64,000 nt of DNA from Actinoplanes sp. M2I2 (GCF_023544445.1 NZ_JALPVJ010000012.1:62001-126000); one strand, 5' to 3'. Numbered from the stretch's first letter, positions 13,801-23,443 are shown. The notes: generated by a model from the letters alone, not told the origin. Translations and numbers: made by a program.

Positions 13801-16716
13801 TCACCGTTCCGGGTTCGGCGGCGGGCCGGGACGGTCCCGATCGGTGAGCGGCTTGTTGAGCTGACCCATGTTGGGCGCCTCCAGCTTGGGCCGCGCCGGA
13901 CGCGGTCCCGGACCACCCTCCCCCGGCGCGGCGGGGTGCCCGGCGGACGGCAGGCGGTTCATCGGGGTGGAGGGCGGAGTCTCCAGGGCGGCGCGGGGCG
14001 CGGCGTTCTGCTCGGGCCCGGAGCCGCCGAAGCGGGCCGAGCTGTTGCCCAGGCCGGGCAGGACGGCCGGACCCCCGGCCGGTCGGCCGGGCAGACCGGA
14101 CGGCTCCGCGTCCGTCGAGGCGGGCGGGCCGGGCTGGGTGGCCGGCGCCGGACCGGCGTATCCGGGCGCCCGGCCCAGACCGGACGTCTGGTTGCCGGCC
14201 GTTCCCGGACCCGAGGTCTCGTGGCTGAAGGGTGAGGAGGGCGCCGGCACGGCCGACGACTCGTGCGCCGCCGGCGAGGTGGGCGCGAGGCCTGGCAGAC
14301 CGGACGGCTCGCGACCGGTGGCGATGCCGGCCAGGCCGGACGGCTCGTTCGGCGCGCCGGACTCCGGTTGACCGGGCCGGTCGATCTGTGTCGGCTGAGC
14401 CAGCTCGCTGATCTGGGTCGGCTGAGCGAGGTGGCCGATCTGCGTCGGCTGGCCCGGCCGACCGGGCTGGGCCGAGTGCCCAGGCTGGTCGGATCGACCG
14501 GGCTGGGTCGGCTGTGCCGTTCCGGCGGACGGCGCGGGTGACCCTGCCGAACCACCGAAGAGCCCGGACAACCCCGAGGGTTCCTGGCCGGTGGGCATGG
14601 AGGACTGTGGGGCCGCGGACCCGCCGACGTCCGCCGACGGACCGGCCACCGGAGTGGGCGCCGTCGGATCGAGCGCGACCGAGGGAGGCGTGGTTCCGAT
14701 CGGTGTGACCGGCGCGGCGGGCGGCTGCGGGCCGGTGACGACGGCCGGCGGCTTGCTGGGGCCGCCGGGCATGCCCGGGGGCGTGTGCCCGTTGGCGCCC
14801 GGAGCCCGCGGAGCCACCGGGCGGGACGGGACGAACGTCGGGGCGTCGAGAGGCCGGCTCTGGCGCCAGTTCGGTGGCAGCGGCGGTGACGCCTTGCGCT
14901 GCGCCGGCGGCTCGTCGGCGACCGGCTGCGGCGCCGAGGCCTGATGCGGCATCCCGATCGGCGCGTCGTCCTGCCGGCCGACACCGTCTCCGCCCATCGG
15001 CGCCTCGCCGATCCGGCCGCCGAGCGTTCCTCCCGCGACCGGCGGCGCAGTAACGCTCGTCGACGGGGTCAGGTCCGGCGCCTGCGCCGGCGGCACGATG
15101 GTGGGGCCGCCGTCGGCAGCCGGCGACTCGGGAGCGGCGGGACGTCCTGCGGGTTCCGTGATGACCGGCCCTCCGGCTGTCGCCGGGGCAGTCACGCCTC
15201 TCAGGCCACTCGGCTCATCGATCTCAGGCCGTGGCCCCGATCCCACCGCCGGCCGGCCGTCACTCGTCCCGGGTTGCAGGCCGCTCAGCTCGCCGATCCC
15301 CGGCCGCGGCTCCGATTCCGCCTCGGATCGACTTTGATCCATCCGGGACTGCAGAGCGCTCAGTTCGCCGATCGCCGACCGCGGTTCCGATTTTACGATC
15401 GGTCGGCCCTGATCCGCTCCCGCCCCCGGACCGCTCGGCTTGCCGATCTCCGGCCCTGATTCCGCCACCACTGAACGGTCGGGGTCGACCGCGGGCTGCG
15501 GACCGCTCGGCTCGAGGTGCGTACCGGACCAGTCGTCTTTCTCGTGGCGGCCCCGCTCCGGCAGCGCCTCGGGCCGCGGCTCGATCGGCGGAGGCGCGTT
15601 TCCCGGCGTGGCGGAGGCCTGGAAGGACACGTCGACCGGTCCCGCGTGCCGGGCGTCGCGGTATCGCGGCCCGGCCGAGGGGCTGTCGTCGTCCGGTGCG
15701 GCGCGGCGAGCCGCGTATTCGGGTCGCGCCGGCTCGTCGGGGAACGCCGCTTCGCGCGATTGATGGAAACTTTGCAAGCCGGTGGACAGGTGGTCCCCTG
15801 CCGGCCCGGAAGCCGCCGCGAAGCCTCCGGCAGCCGACACCTCGTCCTCCCGCCACGAAGTGTCGTCCTGGTGCGACCCGAAGGCCGCCCTGTCACCCTC
15901 AGCGGCAGCACCGTCCGGCACAGAACCACCGTCCAGGCCAGAGGCACCTTCCTCCTGCCACGATCGGTTGACCAGCATCTCTGGCTGCGAGCCGGCGGCC
16001 GACTCCGACGACGAACCGGAGGCAGCCGAGCCGGGGGCCGTGGACGACTCAGAGCTGTCAGCCGAGCCGAACGCCGTCAGCGGCTCAAGAACGCCGGGAG
16101 AGCCGAACGCCGTGGGCGGGTCGAAAACATCAGGCGAGCCGAACGCCGTGGACGGGTCGAAAACATCAGGCGAACCGAACGCCGTGGACGGGTCGAGAAC
16201 GTCGGGCGAACCGGACGTCGGCGCGCCGAGCGTGCCGGGTGCGCCGAACGCCGTCGGCGGGTCGAGGACGACCGGCGAACCGAACGCCGTCAGCGCCCCG
16301 AGACGATCGGATGAGCCGAACGCCTCCGGCGCGTCGTGAACGTCGGGCGAGCCGAACGCCGTGGGCGGGTCAAGCGGCGGCACCGCGCCCACGCCCGGGC
16401 CCCGCGACCCGAAGCCGCTCCCCGTTGTCCCGTACGGCTCCCCCAGCCCCTGCCGCGAGGCGGCGACCAACCCGGATTCCTCGGCCAGCCCGGCCGCCTC
16501 GACCACCTCGGCCGCGGACCGGCCGGCTGCGCAGGGCAGCCGCTCGCCGCACGCGGGACACGTGGTCAGACCGCCTCCCGGCCCGCGGCCCCCGGCGTGC
16601 GCCTCGAGCATCTGGCGGGCGGTCCGCGCCAGGACGCTCTCCGGATCCACGAAGGCCTTGGTCGGTGCCACGTCAGCCGCCCCCATTCGTCCCGAGGCGA
16701 GCGCCTCGGCATACAC
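13801..16716 (-). CDS. large Pro/Gly/Ser-rich disordered protein with N-terminal zinc-knuckle-like motif
   Basis: 971 residues if GTG 16716 is the start; ATG 16686 is an alternative. The first 100 residues look folded: a helical segment (LARTARQMLEAHAGG) and two CxxC-like pairs in TTCPACGERLPC. The rest is low complexity. About 120-230 repeats AFGSPDVLDPPT-like units, and the C-terminal third repeats EPSGLxGL and QPTQ motifs. No signal peptide or membrane helix is seen. It sits directly upstream of the sigma-STAS gene on the same strand, separated by 171 bp with a promoter. The function is unknown; a scaffold or condensate-forming role is only a guess. Confidence 0.7.
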   Translation of the reverse strand: MYAEALASGRMGAADVAPTKAFVDPESVLARTARQMLEAHAGGRGPGGGLTTCPACGERLPCAAGRSAAEVVEAAGLAEESGLVAASRQGLGEPYGTTGSGFGSRGPGVGAVPPLDPPTAFGSPDVHDAPEAFGSSDRLGALTAFGSPVVLDPPTAFGAPGTLGAPTSGSPDVLDPSTAFGSPDVFDPSTAFGSPDVFDPPTAFGSPGVLEPLTAFGSADSSESSTAPGSAASGSSSESAAGSQPEMLVNRSWQEEGASGLDGGSVPDGAAAEGDRAAFGSHQDDTSWREDEVSAAGGFAAASGPAGDHLSTGLQSFHQSREAAFPDEPARPEYAARRAAPDDDSPSAGPRYRDARHAGPVDVSFQASATPGNAPPPIEPRPEALPERGRHEKDDWSGTHLEPSGPQPAVDPDRSVVAESGPEIGKPSGPGAGADQGRPIVKSEPRSAIGELSALQSRMDQSRSEAESEPRPGIGELSGLQPGTSDGRPAVGSGPRPEIDEPSGLRGVTAPATAGGPVITEPAGRPAAPESPAADGGPTIVPPAQAPDLTPSTSVTAPPVAGGTLGGRIGEAPMGGDGVGRQDDAPIGMPHQASAPQPVADEPPAQRKASPPLPPNWRQSRPLDAPTFVPSRPVAPRAPGANGHTPPGMPGGPSKPPAVVTGPQPPAAPVTPIGTTPPSVALDPTAPTPVAGPSADVGGSAAPQSSMPTGQEPSGLSGLFGGSAGSPAPSAGTAQPTQPGRSDQPGHSAQPGRPGQPTQIGHLAQPTQISELAQPTQIDRPGQPESGAPNEPSGLAGIATGREPSGLPGLAPTSPAAHESSAVPAPSSPFSHETSGPGTAGNQTSGLGRAPGYAGPAPATQPGPPASTDAEPSGLPGRPAGGPAVLPGLGNSSARFGGSGPEQNAAPRAALETPPSTPMNRLPSAGHPAAPGEGGPGPRPARPKLEAPNMGQLNKPLTDRDRPGPPPNPER

Positions 16717-16888
16717 GAGACAAGTTCACCGCTGATCGGGGGCGATTCGCGGGCTTTTCAGCATTTCGGCGACGCGGGTGGCGAACGAGCAAGAAGCAGA
16801 GCCATGACGCTTACCGTGCTCACGTATTCACTCACGGTGCTCGTTGATTAACTCTCCGTACGATGTGAGAACCCCTCAGGAGGTGCCC

Positions 16889-17410
16889 ATGGACGACCTC
16901 GACCTGCACCGCGAGCAGATCCTCCGGCATGTCGGGCCCATCATCACCGGCCGGTTCGCGGGCTTCCGGACCTCGTACACCAGAGAGGTCAAAATCGGTC
17001 AGCCCCTGCTCATGGCCATTTTTCTCGCCTCCAGCGTGATCCACCTGCTGGGCGCGATCGTGCGGATGAAGGCCGGCCGGCGCAGCTTCAAGGAGCTCAA
17101 GAAGGGCCCCGAGTTCCTGGTGACACCGGTGCGGCTGCGCGACGACCTCGGACAGACCTACGAGGTCGAGATGCACGGGCAACTGCCGCAGTCCGCCCTG
17201 CACCGCGGCGACCTGGTGCAGGTCACGACCGTCCCGCAGAAGGACCCGACGCTCCCGGTACGCCTGGTGCGGTGCGTCAACCTGACCACCATGCAGCCGC
17301 TGACCCCGCGGATCCCGACGATGTGGTCGCACCTGGGTCCCGCGCTGCTGCTCCAGGCCGGGCTCGGCCTCGCCCTGCTGATCGCGGTCGTGGCGTTCTG
17401 GACGCTCTAG
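16889..17410 (+). CDS. two-helix membrane protein of unknown function
   Basis: 173 residues from ATG 16889 (MDDLDLHREQIL), chosen because CAGGAGG stands 7 nt upstream. One membrane helix lies at about 38-58 (LLMAIFLASSVIHLLGAIV) and one at the very C-terminus (about 150-172). The loop between them is a soluble domain of about 90 residues with alternating strands (LVTPVRLRDDLGQTYEVEMHG). No family is recognised. Its last 4 bp overlap the convergent SGNH hydrolase gene; it is divergent from the 971-residue gene. Confidence 0.7.
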   Translation: MDDLDLHREQILRHVGPIITGRFAGFRTSYTREVKIGQPLLMAIFLASSVIHLLGAIVRMKAGRRSFKELKKGPEFLVTPVRLRDDLGQTYEVEMHGQLPQSALHRGDLVQVTTVPQKDPTLPVRLVRCVNLTTMQPLTPRIPTMWSHLGPALLLQAGLGLALLIAVVAFWTL

Positions 17411-18744
17411 AGCCGGTCGAGCGGCACGGCCTCGGCGAGAGCCCGCATGCCCTCGTCGTTCGGGTGCAGATGGTCGCCCCCGTCGTAGCGGGCGCTCAGC
17501 CGCAAGGGGGCGAACGGATCGCGGACGGCCCGATCGAAATCAGCCACCGCGTCGAAAGCGCCACCGCCGGACGACCGGATCCAGGCGTTGACCCGCAGCC
17601 GCACCCGGTCGGCCGCCGGCGTGTACGCGTGGTAGCCCTGCCAGGGCGTGATGGTGCCGGCCACGACCCGCAGCCCCGCCGCGCGGGCGCGCGCCGCCAG
17701 GCCGGCCAGCCCGGCGGCGATCCGGGCCGGGTCGGTCTGCCGGGGCGCCTGCATGATGTCGTTGATGCCGGCCAGCAGGATGACCGTGCGGGCGCCCGAG
17801 CGTTCGAGGACGTCCTCGGTGAACCGCACGCGGCCCGACCGCCCGGCCACCGCGGTGATCCGGTAGCGCGGGTGGCCGGCGTCGAGCAGGATCCGGTTGC
17901 CGCTGATGCCGGCGTTGGCCACGCCGTAGTCGGGGTCCGGCGTGGTCGCGAGCCGGGCCGCCAGCAGGTCGGTCCAGCGCCGGTTGCGGCCCGGGGTGGA
18001 GGCCGCGCCGTTGGTGATCGAGTCGCCGAACGCGACGATCGTGCCGGGGGCGCCGGTCACCTCGACGGCGGTCACGAAGAACCAGGCCCACGTTCCCCGG
18101 GTGAACGCCGTGGCGGTCTCGTCGGCCGCGCGGTCGGCCTCGTCCGGGCTGATCAGCGACCGCTGCTTGGGCTCGCCGTGGAAGGTGGCCGCGCGCGGCC
18201 GTACCGGGGTCCAGACCGTCACCAGCAGGTCGGCGTCGGCCGGCACGGCGAGCGGCACGGCGTCGCTGAGCACGTCGCCGCCGCGGGGCACGGTCACGCC
18301 GCGGCGGCCGTCGAAGGTCAGGTCACGCAGGGTGCCGGGTGCGGCCGTACCGTCGCTGAGGTCTGCCGTGCCGTCCCGGCGGCCACCGCCGTGGGCCGAG
18401 AGGGCGACCGTGACGTGCCCGAAGCGCACGGCCCCGACGCCGAAGCGGTTGCTCAGCCGGACGCGCACGAGCGGGCCGCCGATCGTCGTGTGGACCACGT
18501 TGCGGATCGTGTGCCCGGCCGGCCGGGTGCGGCTGGCCGCCGACGGCGCGGCCGACCACGCTGTCGAGAACTCCGGCTCGCGCGGCACGGGCGGCGGCAA
18601 AGGGGCCGCGGCCTGGGCGGACGCCTGCGGGGACGGCGCCCCGGACCGCAACGGGCCGAGCGCCGCCCAGGTGACCGTCAACGTCGTGGACAGGACCGAA
18701 GCCACGACCACGCCGATCAGCAACCGCCGCACGTTCACGATCAT
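17407..18744 (-). CDS. secreted or membrane-anchored SGNH/GDSL-family hydrolase
   Basis: 445 residues from ATG 18744 (MIVNVRRLLIGVVV) with GGGGAGGG upstream. An N-terminal hydrophobic segment (8-30) acts as signal peptide or anchor. A beta-rich domain (about 60-230) precedes the SGNH core: block I IVAFGDSITNGAAS with the catalytic Ser, block III ILLAGINDI, and block V GGDHLHPND with the Asp-His pair. Family members are esterases, lipases or carbohydrate deacetylases; the substrate is undefined. It overlaps the convergent membrane-protein gene by 4 bp. Confidence 0.85.
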   Translation of the reverse strand: MIVNVRRLLIGVVVASVLSTTLTVTWAALGPLRSGAPSPQASAQAAAPLPPPVPREPEFSTAWSAAPSAASRTRPAGHTIRNVVHTTIGGPLVRVRLSNRFGVGAVRFGHVTVALSAHGGGRRDGTADLSDGTAAPGTLRDLTFDGRRGVTVPRGGDVLSDAVPLAVPADADLLVTVWTPVRPRAATFHGEPKQRSLISPDEADRAADETATAFTRGTWAWFFVTAVEVTGAPGTIVAFGDSITNGAASTPGRNRRWTDLLAARLATTPDPDYGVANAGISGNRILLDAGHPRYRITAVAGRSGRVRFTEDVLERSGARTVILLAGINDIMQAPRQTDPARIAAGLAGLAARARAAGLRVVAGTITPWQGYHAYTPAADRVRLRVNAWIRSSGGGAFDAVADFDRAVRDPFAPLRLSARYDGGDHLHPNDEGMRALAEAVPLDRL

Positions 18745-18943
18745 GCCCTCCCCGGGTTGCGGATCCGGATGAAATCCGCCGCGAAGGGGTACCGCAGCGG
18801 ACGTGTCCCCGGAACCACCCTCCGCCACACCGACGTGGCCGGAGAAGGACTGCCCGTGCGATCTCATGCTTTGGTGTCGCCTGGCGCGTCCGCCGGGGGT
18901 GTGTGTGAATGTGATGAGCGCCAGTTACCCGAGGGGGTGTGCC

Positions 18944-20422
18944 GTGGGCGAGGACGTCGAGCAGGCCAACTTCACCCGTGAGGACCGCGCCAGATACCGG
19001 CACAAGATCCGTCGCAGCCTGGACGTGTTCGCGGCCATGCTGCGCGAGTCCCGGTTCGACTTCGAGCGGCCGCTGACCGGCATGGAGATCGAGCTCAATC
19101 TGGTCGACGAGAACTGCGACCCGGCCATGCGCAACGCCGAGGTGCTGGGCGCGATCGCCGACCCGGACTTCCAGACCGAGCTCGGGCAGTTCAACATCGA
19201 GATCAACGTGCCGCCGCGGCGCCTGGCCGGCGACGAGAACGCCGACCTCGAGCGGACGCTGCGGGCCAGCCTCAACAACGCCGAGAAGCATTCCCGTACG
19301 GTCGGCGCGCACACCGTGATGATCGGGATCCTGCCGACGTTGCGGCGCGAGCACATGACCGACGACGCGCTCTCGGCCAACCCGCGCTACAAGCTGCTCA
19401 ACGAGCAGATCTTCGCGGCCCGCGGCGAGGATCTCGACATCCGGATCGACGGGGTCGACCGGCTGGCCGTCACCACCGACACCATCGCGCCCGAGTCGGC
19501 CTGCACCAGCACCCAGTTCCACCTGCAGGTCAGCCCGGCCCAGTTCGCCGCGTACTGGAACGCGGCCCAGGTCATCGCCGGCGTGCAGGTGGCCCTCGGT
19601 GCCAACTCGCCGCTGCTGTTCGGCCGGGAGCTGTGGCGCGAGACGCGCATCCCGCTGTTCGAGCAGGCCACCGACACGCGGTCCGAGGAGATAAGAGCTC
19701 AGGGCGTACGCCCCCGGGTGTGGTTCGGCGAGCGGTGGATCACCAGCGTCTTCGACCTCTTCGAGGAGAACGTCCGCTACTTCCCGGCGCTGCTGCCGAT
19801 CTGCGACGAGATGGACCCGGCCGAGATCCTCGAGCGGGGCGAGGTGCCCGAGCTCAGCGAGCTGCGGTTGCACAACGGCACCGTCTACCGCTGGAACCGG
19901 CCGATCTACGACGTCGTGCGCGGCCGCCCGCACCTGCGCGTGGAGAACAGGGTGCTGCCGGCCGGCCCGACCGTGGTCGACACGATGGCGAACGCCGCCT
20001 TCTACTACGGGCTGATCCGCACCCTGGCCGAGGCCGAGCGCCCACTGTGGACGCAGATGAGCTTCAGCGCGGCCGAGGAGAACTTCCACACCTGCGCCCG
20101 GCACGGCATCGACGCCACCGTGTTCTGGCCGGGGCTCGGCTACATCCAGGTCACCGAGCTCGTGCTGCGGCGGCTGCTGCCCATGGCCCACCAGGGGCTC
20201 GAACGCTGGGGCGTCTCGCAGGGGGAACGCGACCGTCTCCTGGGCATCATCGAACAGCGCTGCCTGCGCCACCGCAACGGCGCCGTCTGGCAGGTGCAGA
20301 CCCTGCACGCCCTGGAGGCCGACGGCAACGACCGCCAGAAGGCTCTGCACGAGATGCTCGGGCAGTACCTGCCACTCATGCACGAGAACCTCCCCGTGCA
20401 CGAGTGGCCCTACCCCAGCTGA
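18944..20422 (+). CDS. glutamate-cysteine ligase family 2 (GCS2-type) carboxylate-amine ligase
   Basis: 492 residues from GTG 18944, selected because GAGGGGG lies 8 nt before it; ATG 18914 is in frame but lacks a ribosome site. GCS2 hallmarks: GMEIELNLVDENCDPAMRN for ATP/metal binding, FNIEINVPPRRL, TSTQFHLQV, NSPLLFGRELWRETRIPLFEQ and RPHLRVENRVLPAGPT. These enzymes ligate glutamate to an amine such as cysteine; substrates of this long actinobacterial subgroup are uncertain. Monocistronic, with a strong hairpin 7 nt after the stop. Confidence 0.85.
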   Translation: MGEDVEQANFTREDRARYRHKIRRSLDVFAAMLRESRFDFERPLTGMEIELNLVDENCDPAMRNAEVLGAIADPDFQTELGQFNIEINVPPRRLAGDENADLERTLRASLNNAEKHSRTVGAHTVMIGILPTLRREHMTDDALSANPRYKLLNEQIFAARGEDLDIRIDGVDRLAVTTDTIAPESACTSTQFHLQVSPAQFAAYWNAAQVIAGVQVALGANSPLLFGRELWRETRIPLFEQATDTRSEEIRAQGVRPRVWFGERWITSVFDLFEENVRYFPALLPICDEMDPAEILERGEVPELSELRLHNGTVYRWNRPIYDVVRGRPHLRVENRVLPAGPTVVDTMANAAFYYGLIRTLAEAERPLWTQMSFSAAEENFHTCARHGIDATVFWPGLGYIQVTELVLRRLLPMAHQGLERWGVSQGERDRLLGIIEQRCLRHRNGAVWQVQTLHALEADGNDRQKALHEMLGQYLPLMHENLPVHEWPYPS

Positions 20423-20428
20423 CCTACT

Positions 20429-20450
20429 CGGGCCGGCGTTGCCCGGCCCG
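20429..20450 (+). terminator. hairpin terminator after the GCS2-type gene
   Basis: cgggccgg / ccggcccg, an 8-bp stem with a 6-nt loop, beginning 7 nt after the stop codon. It may also act on the opposite strand behind the hydrolase pseudogene. Confidence 0.65.
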
Positions 20451-20466
20451 GTCGGAGCGGGGCAGT

Positions 20467-21059
20467 TCAGCCGGACAGCCTCAGCTGAGTCCTTCGGTTG
20501 GGCAGGTGCCCGGCGCCGTCGATGACCGCCAGCGTCGAGCCGGGGATCAGGGCGTGCATCTCCTCGGCGTCGGCGACCGGGGTGAACTCGTCGTCGCGGC
20601 CGACGACGATCAGGGCCGGGACGGTGACGGTGGCCAGCAGGTCGCGGTAGTCGGGCCGCTCGGCCCGGCTGCGCAGGGCGGCGGCCGCCCCGGCCGGCGG
20701 GGCGCTCGTCATCATGGTCGTGACGTGGGCGGCCACGGCCGGCATGGCCTCGACGTTGTAGGAGGCGATCATCTTGGCCAGGTTGTCCCGGGCGTAGCCG
20801 GTCATCCCCTCGGCTTCGAGGCGGTCGGCTGTCGCGCGGCGGTGCGCCTGGCCCTCGGCGGTGTCGGTGCCGGGGAAGGTGTCGGCCAGCACGAGGCCGC
20901 TGATGCGGGACGGGAACTGGCGGTCGGACCGGCGAGCGCGGCAACCTGCGGCGCCCACATCGACCGGTCGAACGGGTGGCCGTGCACCAGCACCAGCGGC
21001 CGGCCCTGGCCGGTGTCGTCGTACCCGATCGTGATGCCGTTGACCGACGCTGTGCTCAT
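20467..21059 (-). pseudogene. alpha/beta hydrolase pseudogene with internal deletion
   Basis: The N-terminal part is clear at 20930-21059 (MSTASVNGITIGYDDTGQGR, LVLVHGHPFDRSMWAPQVAALAG) and the C-terminal part at 20467-20915 (SRISGLVLADTFPGTD, PALIVVGRDDEFTPVADAEE, GAGHLPN), but in different frames. Normally about 60-70 residues, including the GxSxG nucleophile elbow, lie between them. Here they are missing and the joint shifts frame. The C-terminus after GHLPN also departs from the family. The catalytic Asp and His remain but the Ser is gone, so no active enzyme can be made. It follows the cobalamin operon on the same strand by 10 bp. Confidence 0.8.
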
Positions 21060-21069
21060 GCGACCGACG

Positions 21070-21504
21070 CTAATGTCCGGTTCGCCGGTGGGATCGGTCC
21101 CATCCCGCGGTCGCGGCCCCGTTCAGCCCCGGCGCGAGCGCGGCCAGAGCCACGGTGACGCCGCCCGAGATGCGCTTCGGCGTCAGCAGGGCGCCGGCCG
21201 GGCCGGCCGCGCTGAGGGCGGCCGCCTCGGCCACGCTCGGGGTGCCGACCGCCGCGGCGACAACTCCGCTCGGGTTGGGCACCGGCTGCTGGGCCAGCAC
21301 GGCGGCGGGCAGGGCGAGCAGCCGCCACCCCCGGTCGGCGGCCAGGTCCCGGACGGCGGGTTCGGCGGCCCGCCGGTCGACCGTGGCCAGCACCGACACG
21401 TCGGCCGGGGTCAGTCCGGCCGACGACAGGACCGCGTCGACGGCCGCGCGCAGGACGGCGGCCGGCACGCCCGGGCGGGCGCCGACCCCGACCGCCACGG
21501 TCAC
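21070..21504 (-). CDS. cobE: CobE/CbiG C-terminal domain protein
   Basis: 144 residues from GTG 21504, whose GTGA overlaps the TGA of cobB. It matches the CbiG C-terminal/CobE fold: VTVAVGVGARPGVPAAVLRAA at the start, DVSVLATVDRRAAEPAVRDLA centrally, and VGTPSVAEAAAL near the end. CbiG opens the delta-lactone in anaerobic B12 synthesis; stand-alone CobE is an accessory of the aerobic route with an unclear reaction. Last gene of the riboswitch-controlled operon. Confidence 0.8.
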   Translation of the reverse strand: MTVAVGVGARPGVPAAVLRAAVDAVLSSAGLTPADVSVLATVDRRAAEPAVRDLAADRGWRLLALPAAVLAQQPVPNPSGVVAAAVGTPSVAEAAALSAAGPAGALLTPKRISGGVTVALAALAPGLNGAATAGWDRSHRRTGH

Positions 21505-22850
21505 CGGTCGGCGACCAGGTGGGTGGCGAAGCCGGGGCTCCCGGCCCAGTGCAGGTGCAGGTAGGACGCGTGCACCGAGGCCGTCGCGAAGCCTTCCGGA
21601 TCGGCGCCGCGCCAGGCCCACGCGGCCCCGCCGGCCGGGGACAGCAGCAGGCCGGAGCGGGGGTGCACGGTCGTGCGGTGGAACTCGTGACCGGTGACCC
21701 GGGTGCCGGCCGGGGCGAGCGGGCTGTCGGTGAGCGCCACCGCGTCGCGGTAGCCCAGGGTCAGCGTCGGGGTCATGGCCGCCTCGGCGTCGATCACGCC
21801 GCACATCGGGGCGCCGTCGAGAGTGCGGCACAGCCACAGCAGCCCGGCGCACTCGGCCGCGATCCGGCCTCCGCCCGCGGCCAGTTCGGCCACCGCGCGG
21901 CGCAGCGGCTCGTTGGCGGACAGCTCCGAGGCGTACACCTCGGGGAAGCCGCCGCCGACGACGAGGGCCTTCGTTCCGTCGGGCAGCTTCTCGTCGTGCA
22001 GCGGGTCGACCGTCACGACCGTGGCGCCGGCTCCGGCCAGCAGTTCGGCCGTCTCGGCGTACGCGAAGGAGAAGGCCGGCCCACCCGCGAGCGCGACGAC
22101 CGGACGGCCGGGGACGGGATCGGCGGCGACCGGCGACCAGGGTTCGACGTCGAGCGGCGGCGCCGACCGCGCGACCGCCATCACCTCGGCCAGGTCGACC
22201 GACGACTCGATCAGCGCGGCCAGGGCGTCCACCGAGGCCAGGGCCTCCGCCCGGCGTTCGGCGGCCGGGACGAGCCCGAGGTGGCGGGACGGGGCGGAGA
22301 CGGCGTCGGCCCGGCGCAGCGCCCCGAGCACGGGCGTGCCGACCTCCTCGCAGGCCTCGCGCAGGATCGCCTCGTGGCGGTCGGAGCCGACCCGGTTGAG
22401 GATGACGCCGGCCATCCGCACGCGGCCGAAGCTGCGGAAGCCGTGCACCAGCGCGGCGATCGACCGGCCCTGCGCGGCCGCGTCCACGACCAGGATCACC
22501 GGCGCGTCGAGCAGCCCGGCGACCTGCGCGGTCGACCCGGTCTCGCCGGCGCCGGTCCGGCCGTCGTAGAGGCCCATCACACCCTCGACTACGGCGAGCG
22601 AGGCGCCCTGCGAGCCGTGGGCGAACAGCGGGCCGATCAGCTCCTCCCCGACCATCACCGGGTCGAGGTTGCGGCCGGGCCGGCCGGCCGCCAGCGCGTG
22701 GTAGCCGGGGTCGATGTAGTCGGGTCCGACCTTGAACGGGGCCACCGGCAGGCCCCGGCGCGCGAAGGCGGCCAGCAGCCCGGTCGCCACCGTCGTCTTG
22801 CCGTGGCCGGAGGCGGGCGCGCCGATCACGACGCGCGGGATGCTCACCAT
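21501..22850 (-). CDS. cobB: cobyrinate/hydrogenobyrinate a,c-diamide synthase
   Basis: 449 residues starting MVSIPRVVIGAPASGHGKTT. It has an N-terminal dethiobiotin-synthetase-like ATPase with P-loop GAPASGHGKTT and FKVGPDYIDPGYH. The C-terminal class I glutamine amidotransferase has GGGFPEVYASEL, the nucleophilic Cys in AAECAGLLWL and a late His (GHEFHRTT). It amidates carboxylates a and c of the corrin ring with Gln and ATP. It overlaps cobO by 7 bp upstream and the cobE start downstream, giving tight translational coupling. Confidence 0.92.
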   Translation of the reverse strand: MVSIPRVVIGAPASGHGKTTVATGLLAAFARRGLPVAPFKVGPDYIDPGYHALAAGRPGRNLDPVMVGEELIGPLFAHGSQGASLAVVEGVMGLYDGRTGAGETGSTAQVAGLLDAPVILVVDAAAQGRSIAALVHGFRSFGRVRMAGVILNRVGSDRHEAILREACEEVGTPVLGALRRADAVSAPSRHLGLVPAAERRAEALASVDALAALIESSVDLAEVMAVARSAPPLDVEPWSPVAADPVPGRPVVALAGGPAFSFAYAETAELLAGAGATVVTVDPLHDEKLPDGTKALVVGGGFPEVYASELSANEPLRRAVAELAAGGGRIAAECAGLLWLCRTLDGAPMCGVIDAEAAMTPTLTLGYRDAVALTDSPLAPAGTRVTGHEFHRTTVHPRSGLLLSPAGGAAWAWRGADPEGFATASVHASYLHLHWAGSPGFATHLVADR

Positions 22851-23443
22851 TCGATGCCCTGCTGTCCCTTGCGACCGGCGTCCATCGGGTGCTTCACCTT
22901 CGTCATCTCGGTGACCAGGTCGGCCGCCTCGAGCAGCGCGGGCGCGGCGTCCCGGCCGGTGATCACCACGTGCTGGTTGCCGGGGCGCTCGGTCAGCGTG
23001 GCCACGACGTCGTCGACGTCGACCCAGCCCCACTTCATCGGGTACGTGAACTCGTCGAGCACATAGAACTTGTAGGTCTCGGCGGCCAGGTCGCGCTTGA
23101 TCTGCGCCCAGCCCTCGGCGGCCTCGGCGGCGTGGTCGCGCTCGGTGCCGGCGCGCTGGATCCACGACCAGCCCTCACCCATCTTGTGCCAGGTGACCGG
23201 CGCTCCCCCGGTCGTACCGAGCGCCTTGAGCGCGGACTCCTCGCCGACCCGCCACTTCTCCGACTTGACGAACTGGAACACGCCGATCGGCCAGCCCGCG
23301 CTCCACGCGCGCAGCGCCATCCCGAACGCGGCGGTCGACTTGCCCTTGCCGTGTCCGGTGTGGACGGCCAGGACGGCCTGGCGGCGGCGCTGACGGGTGG
23401 TGAGGCCGTCGTCCGGTACGGCGGTGACCTTGCCCTGCGGCAT
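22844..23443 (-). CDS. cobO: cob(I)yrinic acid a,c-diamide adenosyltransferase
   Basis: 199 residues, the CobA/CobO/BtuR type. Motifs: P-loop VHTGHGKGKSTAAFGMALRA, WSWIQR, FYVLDEFTYPMKWGWVDVDD and HVVITGRDAA. It transfers the 5'-deoxyadenosyl group of ATP to cobalt. Its ATG overlaps the chelatase stop by one base (TGATG). Confidence 0.93.
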   Translation of the reverse strand: MPQGKVTAVPDDGLTTRQRRRQAVLAVHTGHGKGKSTAAFGMALRAWSAGWPIGVFQFVKSEKWRVGEESALKALGTTGGAPVTWHKMGEGWSWIQRAGTERDHAAEAAEGWAQIKRDLAAETYKFYVLDEFTYPMKWGWVDVDDVVATLTERPGNQHVVITGRDAAPALLEAADLVTEMTKVKHPMDAGRKGQQGIEW

